A DNA stretch of 64,000 nt from Halomonas rhizosphaerae (GTDB lineage: Bacteria > Pseudomonadota > Gammaproteobacteria > Pseudomonadales > Halomonadaceae): positions 62,001 through 126,000 of the forward strand of contig NZ_JASCQP010000005.1 in NCBI RefSeq assembly GCF_030010555.1. The letters are read 5' to 3'. Shown here piece by piece: positions 26,045 through 35,471 of this stretch (the stretch's first letter is position 1; each line of letters begins with the position of its first letter). A program made the translations under genes and the position numbers. Under the pieces are notes generated by a model, which saw only the letters and a list, made by a program, of their open reading frames with translations, was not told the origin of the DNA and searched no databases.

Positions 26045-27376
26045 CTAGGCCACCTGGACCGCAATGCGGTGGCAGGCATTATTCAGGTAACCCTTGGGGT
26101 TCCAGCCCGGGACGACCATGGGTTGAGCGCGGCCTTCCTCGTCGGTGGCCTTGGCCCACACCTCGTAGTAGCCGGGCTCGGGGAACTCCACGGAGGTGGT
26201 CCAGCGTTGCCAGGCCAGACGGTTGGGCGGTGCCTTCAGCTCTGCCTTCTGCCAGGTGGCGCCGAAGTCGATGGAGACGTGCACCTCCTTCACGGCCAGG
26301 TCGCCGGCCCAGGCGTGGCCGCGAACCTCCATGGCCTCACCGAGGGCATGGTCGATGCCGGACTTCGGGAAGGTGACCAGCGACTTCACCGGCATCGACT
26401 CGATGGTCTCGAAGTCCTCGTTGGGCACGTTGCTGCCCGGAGCCACCGGGTGCTTGGGCACGCTGTAGGAGGGGGCGCCCATCTTGGCGCCGTCGTGCTT
26501 CTCGTTGCGTATGACGATGCGCTTGAGCCACTTGCCGGAGACCGACCCCGGCCAACCGCCGCAGACGACGCGCAGGGGGTAGCCGTTGAGGTAGGGGATG
26601 TCCTCGTCATTCATGGCCCAGGCGATCAGCGATTCGTCCTCCAGCGCCTTCTCCATGGGCACGCCGCGCGAGATGGCCTCCTTGTTCGGGTCGCCGCTGG
26701 CGTGACGGTCGGCGCCGTAATAGCCGATGTAGAAGGCATCGTCCTTGATCCCGCAGGCCTCGAGCACATCGCGCAGGCGTACCCCGGTGAAGGTCGGGCA
26801 GGCCACCGCGCCGGTGGTCCACTGGTTGCCGCTGGCCGAGGGCACGTATTCGCTTCGCCCGTTGCCGCCGCATTCCACCTGCAACTGCAGGGTGTGGTGC
26901 TCGAACTTCTCCTTGAGGTCGGCGATGGTGAAGGTCTGCGGGTTCTCGCAGGATTCGCCGGCGATCTCCAGTTCCCAGGTATCGGCGTCGATGCTCTCCA
27001 CCTCGGGGGGAATGCCGTTGTTGCGCACGAACATGTGCTTCGCCGGGGTGATGTCGTCATCCAGTAGGTGGGCCGGGGTCTCGGCATTGATGGGCCTGTC
27101 GTTGAGGACGGTCAGGCCCTCCTTGCCCTCGAGAGTGAAGGGCTCGTCGCTCTGGGCCAGGGCCGCCGGGATGAGCCCACCCGGCATGTGGTCGGCGAAG
27201 GGAATGGAGCCGCCCACGGCGGCGGCCATGGCGAGCAGGCTGGAGCGTTTCAGGAAGCCGCGGCGGCTGACGGGGTCGACCTCTCGGTCCCAGAGCTTGC
27301 GATCCGCGGCCTCGGGATCCTCGGCATAGAGCTCATGGATGCCGCGCGTCTTGGCATCGGGGGGTAGTCTTGTCAT
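26045..27376 (-). CDS. sorA: SorA-like sulfite dehydrogenase, molybdopterin subunit
   Basis: 443-residue sulfite oxidase-family enzyme oxidising sulfite to sulfate in the periplasm. An N-terminal Tat motif SRRGFLKRSS is followed by a hydrophobic segment and AxA site. The molybdenum-ligand cysteine is in LQVECGGNGRS. The Moco domain extends to about residue 320 and the Mo-co dimerisation domain covers the rest. A SoxC-like enzyme is an alternative, but the adjacent single cytochrome and absence of other sox genes fit SorAB better. Confidence 0.85.
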   Translation of the reverse strand: MTRLPPDAKTRGIHELYAEDPEAADRKLWDREVDPVSRRGFLKRSSLLAMAAAVGGSIPFADHMPGGLIPAALAQSDEPFTLEGKEGLTVLNDRPINAETPAHLLDDDITPAKHMFVRNNGIPPEVESIDADTWELEIAGESCENPQTFTIADLKEKFEHHTLQLQVECGGNGRSEYVPSASGNQWTTGAVACPTFTGVRLRDVLEACGIKDDAFYIGYYGADRHASGDPNKEAISRGVPMEKALEDESLIAWAMNDEDIPYLNGYPLRVVCGGWPGSVSGKWLKRIVIRNEKHDGAKMGAPSYSVPKHPVAPGSNVPNEDFETIESMPVKSLVTFPKSGIDHALGEAMEVRGHAWAGDLAVKEVHVSIDFGATWQKAELKAPPNRLAWQRWTTSVEFPEPGYYEVWAKATDEEGRAQPMVVPGWNPKGYLNNACHRIAVQVA

Positions 27377-27531
27377 GACTGGACTCCTGATAGGCTCTGG
27401 CGTGCGTGGGGCGAGACGTCCTGCAAGCGCGCCGGGCCGGTGTTGTGATTGTCTTGTGGGAGTGCTCCATCATTCCATGTCTTACGATATTCCAGCATAG
27501 CAGCGAATCGCCCGTTGCAAGCTCGCCTTCG

Positions 27532-28620
27532 CTACTCGAAGAGATCCCTCTGGGCCCGCGGCGGCCGGAAGACCGAGGTATCCAGCCTCTGGCTCGCTAC
27601 GGACGCCGGGTCATTGAGGCCGACGCGGCGGCAAGCCTTGTGGAAGCGCTGCTCCAGCAGCTCCGCGAAGACCCCCTCGCCCCGCATGCGCTTGCCAAAG
27701 CGCGGGTCGTAGTCCTCGCCGCCGCGGCACTGGCGGATGAGGCTCATCACCTTGCCGGCCCGTTCGGGGTGGTGGGTGGCCAGCCACGCCTCGAACAGCG
27801 GGGCGACTTCCCGGGGCAGGCGCAGCAGCATCCAGCCAGCGGTGGTGGCACCGGCGTCCGCGGCGGCCGCGACCAGTCGTTCCAACTCATGGTCGGTCAG
27901 CCCCGGAATCACCGGGGCCACCAGGGTACCCACCGGAATGCCGGCCTCGGCCAGGGTGCGGATCACTCTCAGCCGCGCGGACGGGGAGGCGGCCCGCGGT
28001 TCCAGGCTACGCTTCAGCGCGGCATCGAGGCTGGTGAGGCTGACCATCACCCGCACCAGGCGCTGTCTGGCCAGTGCGCGCAGCAGATCGAGGTCGCGCA
28101 GGATCAGCCCGCCCTTGGTCACCAGGGTCACCGGATGGCGACACTCGAGCAGCAGTTCCAGGATGCCGCGAGTGGTGGCGTAACGGGCCTCCAGGGGCTG
28201 GTAGGCATCGGTATTGCCGGCGAGGTTGATGGGCCGGCACTGGTAGCCGGGCCGGCACAGCTCGTCCCGCAGGCGCTCCACCAGCCCGGTCCGGGCGACC
28301 AGCTTCGTCTCGAAGTCGAGCCCCGGGGAGAGGTCCCAGTAGGCGTGGCTGGGGCGCGCATAGCAGTAGATGCAGCCATGCTCGCAGCCACGATAGGGAT
28401 TGATCGAGCGGTCGAAGGGCAGGTCGGGGGAGCTGTTCCGGGAGAGCGCACTGTGCGTGCGTTCCTCGCGCACCTCGGTGGCCAGGCTCTCCGGTGCCTC
28501 CTCCAGCCACCAGCCGTCGTCGACCGGCTCGCTGGTGGTCGGGGCGAAGCGGTTGTGGGGATCAAAGGTGGCGCCGCGGCCCTTGCGCGCCACGCCATCG
28601 CGTTTCGGCTGATGGACCAT
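27532..28620 (-). CDS. PA0069 family radical SAM protein
   Basis: 362 residues with the radical SAM cysteine motif in GCEHGCIYCYARP (CxxxCxxC), preceded by SINPYRG, the pattern of the SPL-related PA0069 family. The product is cytosolic and should carry a 4Fe-4S cluster cleaving S-adenosylmethionine. Substrate unknown. The start at 28620 (MVHQPKRDG) is chosen because a good promoter lies only 30-60 bases upstream. It is divergent from the cobalamin operon. Confidence 0.87.
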   Translation of the reverse strand: MVHQPKRDGVARKGRGATFDPHNRFAPTTSEPVDDGWWLEEAPESLATEVREERTHSALSRNSSPDLPFDRSINPYRGCEHGCIYCYARPSHAYWDLSPGLDFETKLVARTGLVERLRDELCRPGYQCRPINLAGNTDAYQPLEARYATTRGILELLLECRHPVTLVTKGGLILRDLDLLRALARQRLVRVMVSLTSLDAALKRSLEPRAASPSARLRVIRTLAEAGIPVGTLVAPVIPGLTDHELERLVAAAADAGATTAGWMLLRLPREVAPLFEAWLATHHPERAGKVMSLIRQCRGGEDYDPRFGKRMRGEGVFAELLEQRFHKACRRVGLNDPASVASQRLDTSVFRPPRAQRDLFE

Positions 28621-28650
28621 CGGGGATGCCTTGTTGCTGTATGGATAGAC

Positions 28651-28679
28651 AGTATAGGGGCGCGGCGATGGCCTGTCAG
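28651..28679 (-). promoter_or_regulatory. Sigma70 promoter of the radical SAM gene
   Basis: On the minus strand, CTGACA (28674-28679) and TATACT (28651-28656) with an ideal 17-base spacer, 31 bases from the ATG. Confidence 0.7.
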
Positions 28680-28727
28680 CCCATCGGCAGGTCGGCTGCG
28701 CCAGGTCAATCAAGCGCAGGGCGCGCG

Positions 28728-28756
28728 TTGACGCTTCATCGAGGGGTTGCTAGCTT
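28728..28756 (+). promoter_or_regulatory. Probable promoter of the B12 uptake operon
   Basis: TTGACG (28728-28733), 17-base spacer, TAGCTT (28751-28756). Transcription would begin about 28763, just before the riboswitch. Confidence 0.55.
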
Positions 28757-28769
28757 ACGCGCACTCTTA

Positions 28770-28956
28770 GGTGCTGGTGGATGCGTCTGCCAGTGAAACG
28801 GGAAGTCGGTGATCCCATTCCGACGCTGCCCCCGCAACGGTGATCGAGGAAAGAACGGCCATCACGCCACTGTGCTGCGGCACGGGAAGGCGGTCGTTCG
28901 AGACGTCGGGCCTGCTTCATGCCCGGCACTCACTCGTCAGCCCGGAGACCGGCCCG
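28770..28956 (+). promoter_or_regulatory. Cobalamin riboswitch
   Basis: Conserved blocks are in the right order: GGTGCTGGTG, GTGAAACGGGAAGTCGGTG, CTGCCCCCGCAACGGTGA, the B12 box GCCACTGTG...CGGGAAGGCG (28866-28892) and CAGCCCGGAGACCGGCC near the end. An 8-bp hairpin CACCGTGC / GCACGGTG (29066-29087) lies directly before the btuB ribosome-binding site AAGGG, a likely expression platform that hides the site when cobalamin is bound. Confidence 0.96.
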
Positions 28957-29102
28957 AGAGTTCATGCCGAGTTGCGGTGGGCAAGCTCGAGGCAGGGCTG
29001 GCGCCGCTTTCCCGTTCGTCCGTCTTCCTCGATCCCTTGTCGCCTCGGCACTCAACACGCCATCACACCGTGCGGGTGAGCACGGTGAGCAAGGGACACA
29101 CC

Positions 29103-30956
29103 ATGAAAACCATAAATCACCCCGTCCGTGGCCTGGCCGCCGTTGGCCTCGCCGCGCTTCCGCTGGCCGCCCACGCACAGTCGAACACCGCCGATCAGGC
29201 GTCCCCCACCGTCGAACTCAATCCGATGGTCGTGACCGCCGCCCTGGCGCCCCGTACCGCCGACCAGAGTCTCTCCTCCGTCACCGTGATCGACGAGGCC
29301 GCCCTGCGCCGCCAGGATCCCGAGAGCATCACCGATGTGCTGCGGGGCCAGCCGGGGGTAGATGTCAGCACCAGCGGTAGTTTCGGCAAGCAGAGTAGCG
29401 TCTTCATCCGGGGGACCAACAGCAACCAGAACGTGCTGCTGATCGACGGCATCCGTCTTCGCTCGGCGACCACGGGGGCGGCGTCCTGGGAGTTCCTGGA
29501 TCCGCGCATGTTCGAGCGTGCCGAGATCGTGCGCGGGCCACGCGGCAGCCTCTACGGCGCCGATGCGGTGGGCGGCGTGGTCCAGTTGTTCACGCCTGAA
29601 GGGGAAGAGGGTGATCCCCAGCCGCGCCTCTCCATTGGTGGTGGCTCCTTCGAGTCCCAGCGTCATAGCGCCAGCCTCTCCGGTGCCCAGGGCGGTACCC
29701 GCTACCATTTCGCCGCCAGCCGTTTCGATACGGATGGTCAACCGGTGCGCCGTGGCGGCGATGACAAGGGGTACGACAACACGAGTGGACTGGTACGGCT
29801 TTCCCATACCTTCGAGAGTGGAGGGGAGGTCGGCTTGCTAGCGCTTAGGTCGCGTGGTAATACCGAATTCGATTCTTTCGGTTTACCAGCTGATACTGAT
29901 TTTCTTCAGCAGGCTGCGGGTGTATATGGCGAAATTGTAATATCCGAGGATCTTCGCTCACGTCTGACTTTTAGTGAGGCCAAGGATGAGCGAAGAACGT
30001 CCGCTACTGATGAGTTCAATACCGAAACGCAAAGTGTGCGTTGGGAAAATACCTTGGATGTTGGGGCTCATCAATTGGTGGCGGGAGCTGAATACAGCGA
30101 TGATCGTGTAAGCGGCTCCACCGATTTTGAGGAGAGTAGTCGCGATAATATGGCTGTATTTGCTCAGAGTCTGCTGGATTTCGCCCCTGTATCCGTTCAG
30201 GCTAGTCTGCGTTATGACGACAATGAGGCATATGGGGAAGAGGTTACCGGCAGTCTGGCCCTAGGATATGATTTAGACGACTCTCATACGCTGAGAGCAA
30301 TTTACGGTACGGCTTTTAGAGCGCCTACCTTTAATGACCTTTATAATCCTTTTTCTCCGAATGCAGATCTAGAAGCCGAAACATCGGACAGTCTAGAGTT
30401 GGGCATCCGGGCAAAGCACGGAGAGTTGTACTGGGACCTAGTAGTTTATCAGAACAATGTTGATGACTTGATACAGCTGGATCCTGATGACAATTTCCGA
30501 GCAAAGAACGTTAGCAGTGCCAGAATCCGCGGCGCCGAGCTGTCGGCTGGCGCTGAAGTGAATGAGTGGACTTTGGGAGCGGCGCTCACCTATACCGACC
30601 CCGAGGACCGCGAAACCGGGAACCGGCTGGCGCGTCGCGCCACCCAGAGCCTGCGCCTCGATATCGATCGCGAACTGGGGGAGTGGTCGCTGGGCGCGTC
30701 CTGGATCGCCCAGAACCATCGCTACAACGACGGCGACAACCAGCAGCGACTGCCGGGCTATGGCATCGTCAACCTGCGGGCCGGCTGGCAACTTGCGCCG
30801 ATGTGGTCGCTGCGCGCCACCGTGGAGAATCTGACGGACAAGGAGTATGCCACCGCCCAGGGCGCTGACCTCGACCTTTCCACCTTCGAGAGCATCCCCT
30901 TCGACTACATCAACGCCGGCCGGGCGGCCTTTGTCAGCGTCCACTTTGGCCCGTAG
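29103..30956 (+). CDS. btuB: BtuB, TonB-dependent cobalamin receptor
   Basis: 617-residue outer membrane receptor for vitamin B12. Signal peptide ends at AHA (about 23), the TonB box is NPMVVTA (about 41-47), the plug covers about 50-165 and the 22-strand barrel the rest, with typical GPRGSLYGADAVGGVV. ATG 29103 follows AAGGGAC and the signal peptide fits. Codons about 243-494 lie in DNA much richer in A+T than both flanks, though the frame stays open. Riboswitch, BtuF, BtuC and BtuD context makes cobalamin the substrate. Confidence 0.93.
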   Translation: MKTINHPVRGLAAVGLAALPLAAHAQSNTADQASPTVELNPMVVTAALAPRTADQSLSSVTVIDEAALRRQDPESITDVLRGQPGVDVSTSGSFGKQSSVFIRGTNSNQNVLLIDGIRLRSATTGAASWEFLDPRMFERAEIVRGPRGSLYGADAVGGVVQLFTPEGEEGDPQPRLSIGGGSFESQRHSASLSGAQGGTRYHFAASRFDTDGQPVRRGGDDKGYDNTSGLVRLSHTFESGGEVGLLALRSRGNTEFDSFGLPADTDFLQQAAGVYGEIVISEDLRSRLTFSEAKDERRTSATDEFNTETQSVRWENTLDVGAHQLVAGAEYSDDRVSGSTDFEESSRDNMAVFAQSLLDFAPVSVQASLRYDDNEAYGEEVTGSLALGYDLDDSHTLRAIYGTAFRAPTFNDLYNPFSPNADLEAETSDSLELGIRAKHGELYWDLVVYQNNVDDLIQLDPDDNFRAKNVSSARIRGAELSAGAEVNEWTLGAALTYTDPEDRETGNRLARRATQSLRLDIDRELGEWSLGASWIAQNHRYNDGDNQQRLPGYGIVNLRAGWQLAPMWSLRATVENLTDKEYATAQGADLDLSTFESIPFDYINAGRAAFVSVHFGP

Positions 30957-30966
30957 GGAGTCGCCA

Positions 30967-31860
30967 GTGGCTCATCGTCTGCCCGGCGTCGGGCTCCTGC
31001 TGGTGATGCTGGCCGGCCTTGTCGGTCCGGCCGCCGCCGATGAGGTCTGCGCCATCGACGATACCGACCGCGAGGTCTGCCTGGCGGCCTCGGCCGAGCG
31101 GATCGTCGCGCTCTCCCCCGGGGCCACGGAGCTGCTCTTCGCGGCCGGGGCAGGGGAGCGGCTGGTGGCGGTGGTGGATCACAGCGACTACCCGCCCGAG
31201 GCCAAGAAGCTGCCCTCGGTGGGCAATCATGACCGCCTGGACCTGGAACGCCTGGTCGCCCTGCAGCCGGACCTGGTGATCGGCTGGGTCACCGGCAACC
31301 CCGCCGAGCAGGTGGAGCGCCTCGAGGGGCTGAGGGTGCCGGTGTTCCGGATCGAACCACGGACATTCGAGGGGATCGCCTCGGCCCTCGAACGACTGTC
31401 GCGGCTGGCCGGCAGCGAGCCACAGGGACGCCTGGCCGCCGAGCGCTTTCGCCAGGAGCTCGCCGAGCTGGCGGCGCGCCATGCCGACGCGCCCCCGGTG
31501 ACGGTGCTCTACCAGGTGTGGGACTCGCCGCTGATGACCGTCAACGACGAGCACCTGATCGGCAAGGTGGTCACGCTGTGCGGTGGCGTGAACGTCTTTG
31601 GCGGCCTGTCGCGACTGGTGCCGCGCATCGACGAGGAGGCCGTGCTGGCGGCCGACCCCGAGGTGATACTGGCCGGTGGGCGGGGGGAGGAGAACCGCAG
31701 CTGGTTGGACGCCTGGAAGCGCTTTCCCGAGCTGACGGCGGTGGCCCGCGACAACCTCTTCTTCGTGCCTCCGTCGCTGCTTCAGCGGCCCACGCTACGC
31801 CTGCTGGAGGGCAGCCGGCTCCTCTGCGAGAGGCTGGAGGTGGCCCGTGGGCGGCGCTAG
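30967..31860 (+). CDS. btuF: BtuF-like cobalamin-binding periplasmic protein
   Basis: 297 residues of the class III (helical backbone) substrate-binding family. A signal peptide ends at AAA (about 25); the domain has RIVALSPGATELLFAAGAG and PDLVIGW typical of BtuF. The start is GTG 30967, 7 bases after GGGAG. It begins 10 bases after btuB and overlaps btuC by 14 bases, placing it firmly in the riboswitch-controlled operon. Confidence 0.9.
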   Translation: MAHRLPGVGLLLVMLAGLVGPAAADEVCAIDDTDREVCLAASAERIVALSPGATELLFAAGAGERLVAVVDHSDYPPEAKKLPSVGNHDRLDLERLVALQPDLVIGWVTGNPAEQVERLEGLRVPVFRIEPRTFEGIASALERLSRLAGSEPQGRLAAERFRQELAELAARHADAPPVTVLYQVWDSPLMTVNDEHLIGKVVTLCGGVNVFGGLSRLVPRIDEEAVLAADPEVILAGGRGEENRSWLDAWKRFPELTAVARDNLFFVPPSLLQRPTLRLLEGSRLLCERLEVARGRR

Positions 31861-32860
31861 CTCACGCGCCGCGGCCCACGGGCACCTGACCTCGGGTCAT
31901 CTGGCGTTGACCCTGGGCGTGCTGGCCGCGGTCTCCCTGGCCGCCCTGGTGCTCGCCGTTGCCCTGGGCAGTGCCGACGTCTCCCTGACGGACAGCCTTG
32001 CCGTGCTGGTGGGCGGTGGCGACGCCCTGTCACGGACCCTGATCCTGGAGCTGCGCCTGCCGCGTGCCCTGGCCGGCTTCGCCACCGGCGGCCTGCTGGC
32101 GGTGGCCGGTGCGCTGATGCAGGTGCTGCTGCGCAACCCGCTGGCGGACCCCTATGTGCTGGGGCTTTCCGGCGGCGCGGCGGTGGGTGCCCTGCTGGCG
32201 ATGCTGGCGGGGCTGGGCAGCGCCCTGGTCTCGGGGTCGGCCTTTGCCGGCGCCCTGACGGCGACCCTGCTGGTGTTCGGCCTGGCGCACGGGACCGGCA
32301 GCTGGACCCCCTCGCGGCTGCTGCTCACCGGGGTGGTCGTCGCGTCGGGCTGGGGGGCGGTGATCACCCTGATCCTGTCGCTGAGCCCGTCCCGACAGCT
32401 GCCGGGCATGCTCTACTGGCTGATGGGCGACCTGGCCCATGCGCGGGGTCCCGGGGTCGCGCTGGGCCTGCTGGGCCTGGTCTGTCTGCTGGTGGTGCCG
32501 CTCGGGCGAAGCCTCAACGTGCTGGCTCGGGGCGGGCTGCAGGCGGCGGCCCTGGGCGTGGCGGTCCGGCGCCTGGAGTGGCTGGTCTACCTGCTGGCGA
32601 GCCTGGTCACCGCCGTGGCCGTGACGACGGCGGGGAGCGTCGGCTTCGTGGGCCTGGTGGTACCGCACATGCTGCGCCTGGTGCTGGGCAACGACCAGCG
32701 GCTGATCCTTCCCGCCTGTGCCCTGGCCGGCGGTACCCTGCTGGTGCTGGCCGATACCCTGGCGCGGACGGTGATCGCCCCCGAGCAGCTGCCGGTGGGC
32801 GTGATCACCGCCCTGCTCGGCGTGCCGACCTTTCTCTACCTGCTGCATCGGAGCCGCTGA
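31847..32860 (+). CDS. btuC: BtuC-like FecCD permease
   Basis: 337-residue inner-membrane permease of the FecCD family with about ten helices. Diagnostic stretches are LRLPRALAGFATGGLLAVAGA (partly shown), NPLADPYVLGLSGGA and GFVGLVVPHMLRL. It overlaps btuF at its GTG start and shares its TGA with the btuD ATG (TGATG). It forms the B12 translocation pore with BtuD. Confidence 0.92.
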   Translation: MGGASSRAAAHGHLTSGHLALTLGVLAAVSLAALVLAVALGSADVSLTDSLAVLVGGGDALSRTLILELRLPRALAGFATGGLLAVAGALMQVLLRNPLADPYVLGLSGGAAVGALLAMLAGLGSALVSGSAFAGALTATLLVFGLAHGTGSWTPSRLLLTGVVVASGWGAVITLILSLSPSRQLPGMLYWLMGDLAHARGPGVALGLLGLVCLLVVPLGRSLNVLARGGLQAAALGVAVRRLEWLVYLLASLVTAVAVTTAGSVGFVGLVVPHMLRLVLGNDQRLILPACALAGGTLLVLADTLARTVIAPEQLPVGVITALLGVPTFLYLLHRSR

Positions 32861-33627
32861 TGAGTCGCCTGGAGACCCGTGGGCTGGTCATCGATGTGCC
32901 GGGCCGCAAGGGCGGGGACCCCCTGGACCTCGCGGTGCTGCCGGGCCATGTCTGGGGCGTGCTGGGACCCAACGGCGCGGGCAAGACCACCCTGCTGCAT
33001 ACCCTGGCCGGACTGCGCTCGCCGCGCCTCGGCCGGGTGGAGGTGGATGGCGTGCCCTTGACGCGCCTGCGCCGCCGCCGACTGGCCCAGAGCCTGGGGC
33101 TGGTCTTCCAGGAGCATCACGACGGCTTCCCCGCCACGGTGGAGGAGACCGCCCTGATCGGCCGCCATCCCTGGCTTTCCCCGTGGCAGATGGAAACCGC
33201 CGAGGACCTGGCGCTGGCCCAGCGTGCCCTGGCGCGACTGGACCTGGCCGCGCTGGGCGGACGCCAGGTGGCCACGCTCTCGGGCGGCGAACGCCAGCGG
33301 CTGGCGATTGCCACCCTGCTGGCCCAGGCTCCGGGTGTCTGGCTCGCGGACGAGCCCACCAATCATCTGGACCTGCACCACCAGGTGGCGGTGATGCGGC
33401 TGCTGGCCGAGCAGGCAGCCAGCGGCCGCGCCGTGATGATGTGTCTGCATGACCTCAACCTGGCTGCTCGCTGGTGCGATCACCTGCTGCTGCTCTATCC
33501 GGATGGTGAGGCCTGCTGGGGCCCGGCCGAGAGCATGCTGGTGCCCGAGGCCCTCGAACGCCTCTATGGCCAGCGCCTGGCCAGTGCCGAGGTGGAGGGC
33601 TCGAGGGTGTTCGTCGCCGTTCCCTGA
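32860..33627 (+). CDS. btuD: BtuD-like ABC ATPase
   Basis: 255-residue ATPase. Walker A is GPNGAGKTT (about 36), the signature is LSGGERQR (about 140) and Walker B is VWLADEPTNHLD. ATG overlaps the btuC stop by one base, giving coupled translation. It powers cobalamin import with BtuC. It is the last gene before a 359-base gap. Confidence 0.92.
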   Translation: MSRLETRGLVIDVPGRKGGDPLDLAVLPGHVWGVLGPNGAGKTTLLHTLAGLRSPRLGRVEVDGVPLTRLRRRRLAQSLGLVFQEHHDGFPATVEETALIGRHPWLSPWQMETAEDLALAQRALARLDLAALGGRQVATLSGGERQRLAIATLLAQAPGVWLADEPTNHLDLHHQVAVMRLLAEQAASGRAVMMCLHDLNLAARWCDHLLLLYPDGEACWGPAESMLVPEALERLYGQRLASAEVEGSRVFVAVP

Positions 33628-33986
33628 GCCTTGCACTTTGGTCGTGCCTCCCGCCCGCGATGGCATCCTGGCCGTCCGTTCTCCAGGCGCCCAGACACGG
33701 GATGCTGCGCTCTGCGCCATGGATGACGTTGACGTAAACGTCGCCGAATATCCCGGCAATGTGTCGACAACATTCGAGAACCCGATCTGCTCCATGCCGC
33801 TATCTTGGCTGGTGGGCGGTGGTTTAAGTGATGATTGTCGACATCGCGTGTTGCTACCGCTGCCCCACCGTTCGATAGAAGGTCGAATGTCCTCCCTTGC
33901 TGCACCCGCGTAAAACGACCATGGCCAACAACAACAACCCTCGACGAGGACCGCTCATGCCCAACCAGAACCGATGAGGAACCGAC
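33628..33986. other. Regulatory gap upstream of the SLC23 permease
   Basis: No gene is supported here. It contains the inverted repeat GACGTT-GACGTA-AACGTC (33725-33742) and two copies of the 8-bp palindrome TGTCGACA (33762-33769 and 33836-33843), 74 bases apart. These may be operator sites for the permease gene; the regulator is unknown. Confidence 0.4.
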
Positions 33987-35402
33987 GTGCTGCTCAAACG
34001 CGAATACGGTGAAGAACATCCCTACTGGCCCCTCGGCCCCTTCAAGCTGCGACTGCCGTTCATCCATTTCCGCTGGGAGATTCCCGAGACCGTCCAGGCG
34101 CTGGTGATGTTCGTCATCGCCATGGGCATGATCCCGCTGCTCGAGCAGTACCTGGGGGTGCCCTACGAGGTGGCGCTGGCCTTCGTGGTGGTCTGCGGCA
34201 TCGGCTTCATCCTGCCACCGCTGCTCGGCGTGCCCTTCATCGCCGGCTGGATCACCCCCGCGATCCCGGTGGTACTGCTGTTCCTGAGCGACTTCACGCC
34301 CGGCCCCGAGGCGATCCGCGCCATGGTGGCCCTGCAGCTGATGGTGACGGCCATCTTCCTGTTCATGGCGGTGACCCGGCTGGGCTCGAAGCTGGTCAAC
34401 AACATTCCCGACTCGATCAAGGCCGGCATCCTCCTGGGGGCGGGCATCGCCGCGATCAGCGGCGAGATCAGCGCCGGTGGACGCCTCTACAACACGCCGA
34501 TCTCGCTGGGCATCGGTGGCCTGGTGACCCTCTACGTGCTCTTCTCGCTGTCGTTTCGCGACCTCGCCGAGAAGCATCGCTGGGCGCGCAACATCGCCGC
34601 CTACGGCATGGTGCCGGGGATGCTGGTGACCATGGCCATCGGCTGGGGCGTGGGCGAGTACCCGCTGCCCGAGATCGAGTGGGGCATGGCCCTTCCCGAC
34701 TTCGCCGGTATCTGGGGCTACCTGCCGTTCGCGGTCGGGCTGCCGGGCATGGAGCTGCTGCTGGCTGCGATCCCCACGGCGGTCATCGCCTATATCATCG
34801 CCTTCGGTGACATCATCGTCGGCCAGAGCCTGATCAAGCGGGTCGACCACCTGCGGCCCGACGAGAAGATCGAGGTCAACGTTGATCGCGTGCACCTGAT
34901 CACCGGCCTGCGCAACCTGATGCACGCCTTCCTCGCCCCCTACCCGGGGCTGGCCGGTCCGCTCTTCACCGGTGCCATGGCGACCATCGCCGAGCGCTAC
35001 CGCTATGGGCGCAAGGCCATGGACACCATCTACTCCGGTGCCTCGGTGTTCTGGATCGTCGGCTTCCTGGCGCTGTTCATGCTGCCGCTGATCACCCTGT
35101 TCCGGCCGGTCCTGCCCATCGCCCTGTCGATCACCCTGCTGATCACCGGCTACCTCTGCATCGCCGTGGCGGTGGAGCAGATCCGCAATGCGACGGCCAT
35201 GGGCGTGGCCGGCATCATGGGGGTGGTGCTGGCGACCCACGGTGCCGCCTGGGGGCTGGGTGTCGGCCTGGTGCTCTATTTCATGGTCGAGCACCGGTCG
35301 CGCCGGGCGCGCGTCGCCGAACCCGAGGAGCCGATCGCCGTGGAGGACGACATGGCGGTGGAAACGGACGATGGCCTCGAGCCGGAGCCCGTCACGCGCT
35401 GA
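33987..35402 (+). CDS. SLC23/NCS2 family permease (nucleobase/ascorbate-type)
   Basis: 471-residue inner-membrane transporter with about 12-14 helices and an acidic C-terminal tail (about 430-471). It fits the xanthine/uracil/ascorbate permease superfamily by layout, but lacks the clearest substrate motifs, so the solute is open. The start is GTG 33987, 7 bases after GAGGA. It stands alone, followed by a strong terminator. Confidence 0.75.
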   Translation: MLLKREYGEEHPYWPLGPFKLRLPFIHFRWEIPETVQALVMFVIAMGMIPLLEQYLGVPYEVALAFVVVCGIGFILPPLLGVPFIAGWITPAIPVVLLFLSDFTPGPEAIRAMVALQLMVTAIFLFMAVTRLGSKLVNNIPDSIKAGILLGAGIAAISGEISAGGRLYNTPISLGIGGLVTLYVLFSLSFRDLAEKHRWARNIAAYGMVPGMLVTMAIGWGVGEYPLPEIEWGMALPDFAGIWGYLPFAVGLPGMELLLAAIPTAVIAYIIAFGDIIVGQSLIKRVDHLRPDEKIEVNVDRVHLITGLRNLMHAFLAPYPGLAGPLFTGAMATIAERYRYGRKAMDTIYSGASVFWIVGFLALFMLPLITLFRPVLPIALSITLLITGYLCIAVAVEQIRNATAMGVAGIMGVVLATHGAAWGLGVGLVLYFMVEHRSRRARVAEPEEPIAVEDDMAVETDDGLEPEPVTR

Positions 35403-35427
35403 TCGTGCACACGAGTCTTGCCACGCT

Positions 35428-35453
35428 GCGGGCCGCCTTTCGAGGCGGCCCGC
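35428..35453. terminator. Terminator with UUCG tetraloop
   Basis: 11-bp stem GCGGGCCGCCT / AGGCGGCCCGC closed by TTCG, between converging permease and phosphodiesterase genes. Confidence 0.8.
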
Positions 35454-35471
35454 CTCGTTGTGGGGAAGGGG

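Noticed and set aside
33987..35402. Assigning the SLC23 permease firmly as uracil or xanthine transporter
   Set aside because: The substrate motifs are not clear enough and there are no purine or pyrimidine catabolism genes nearby.
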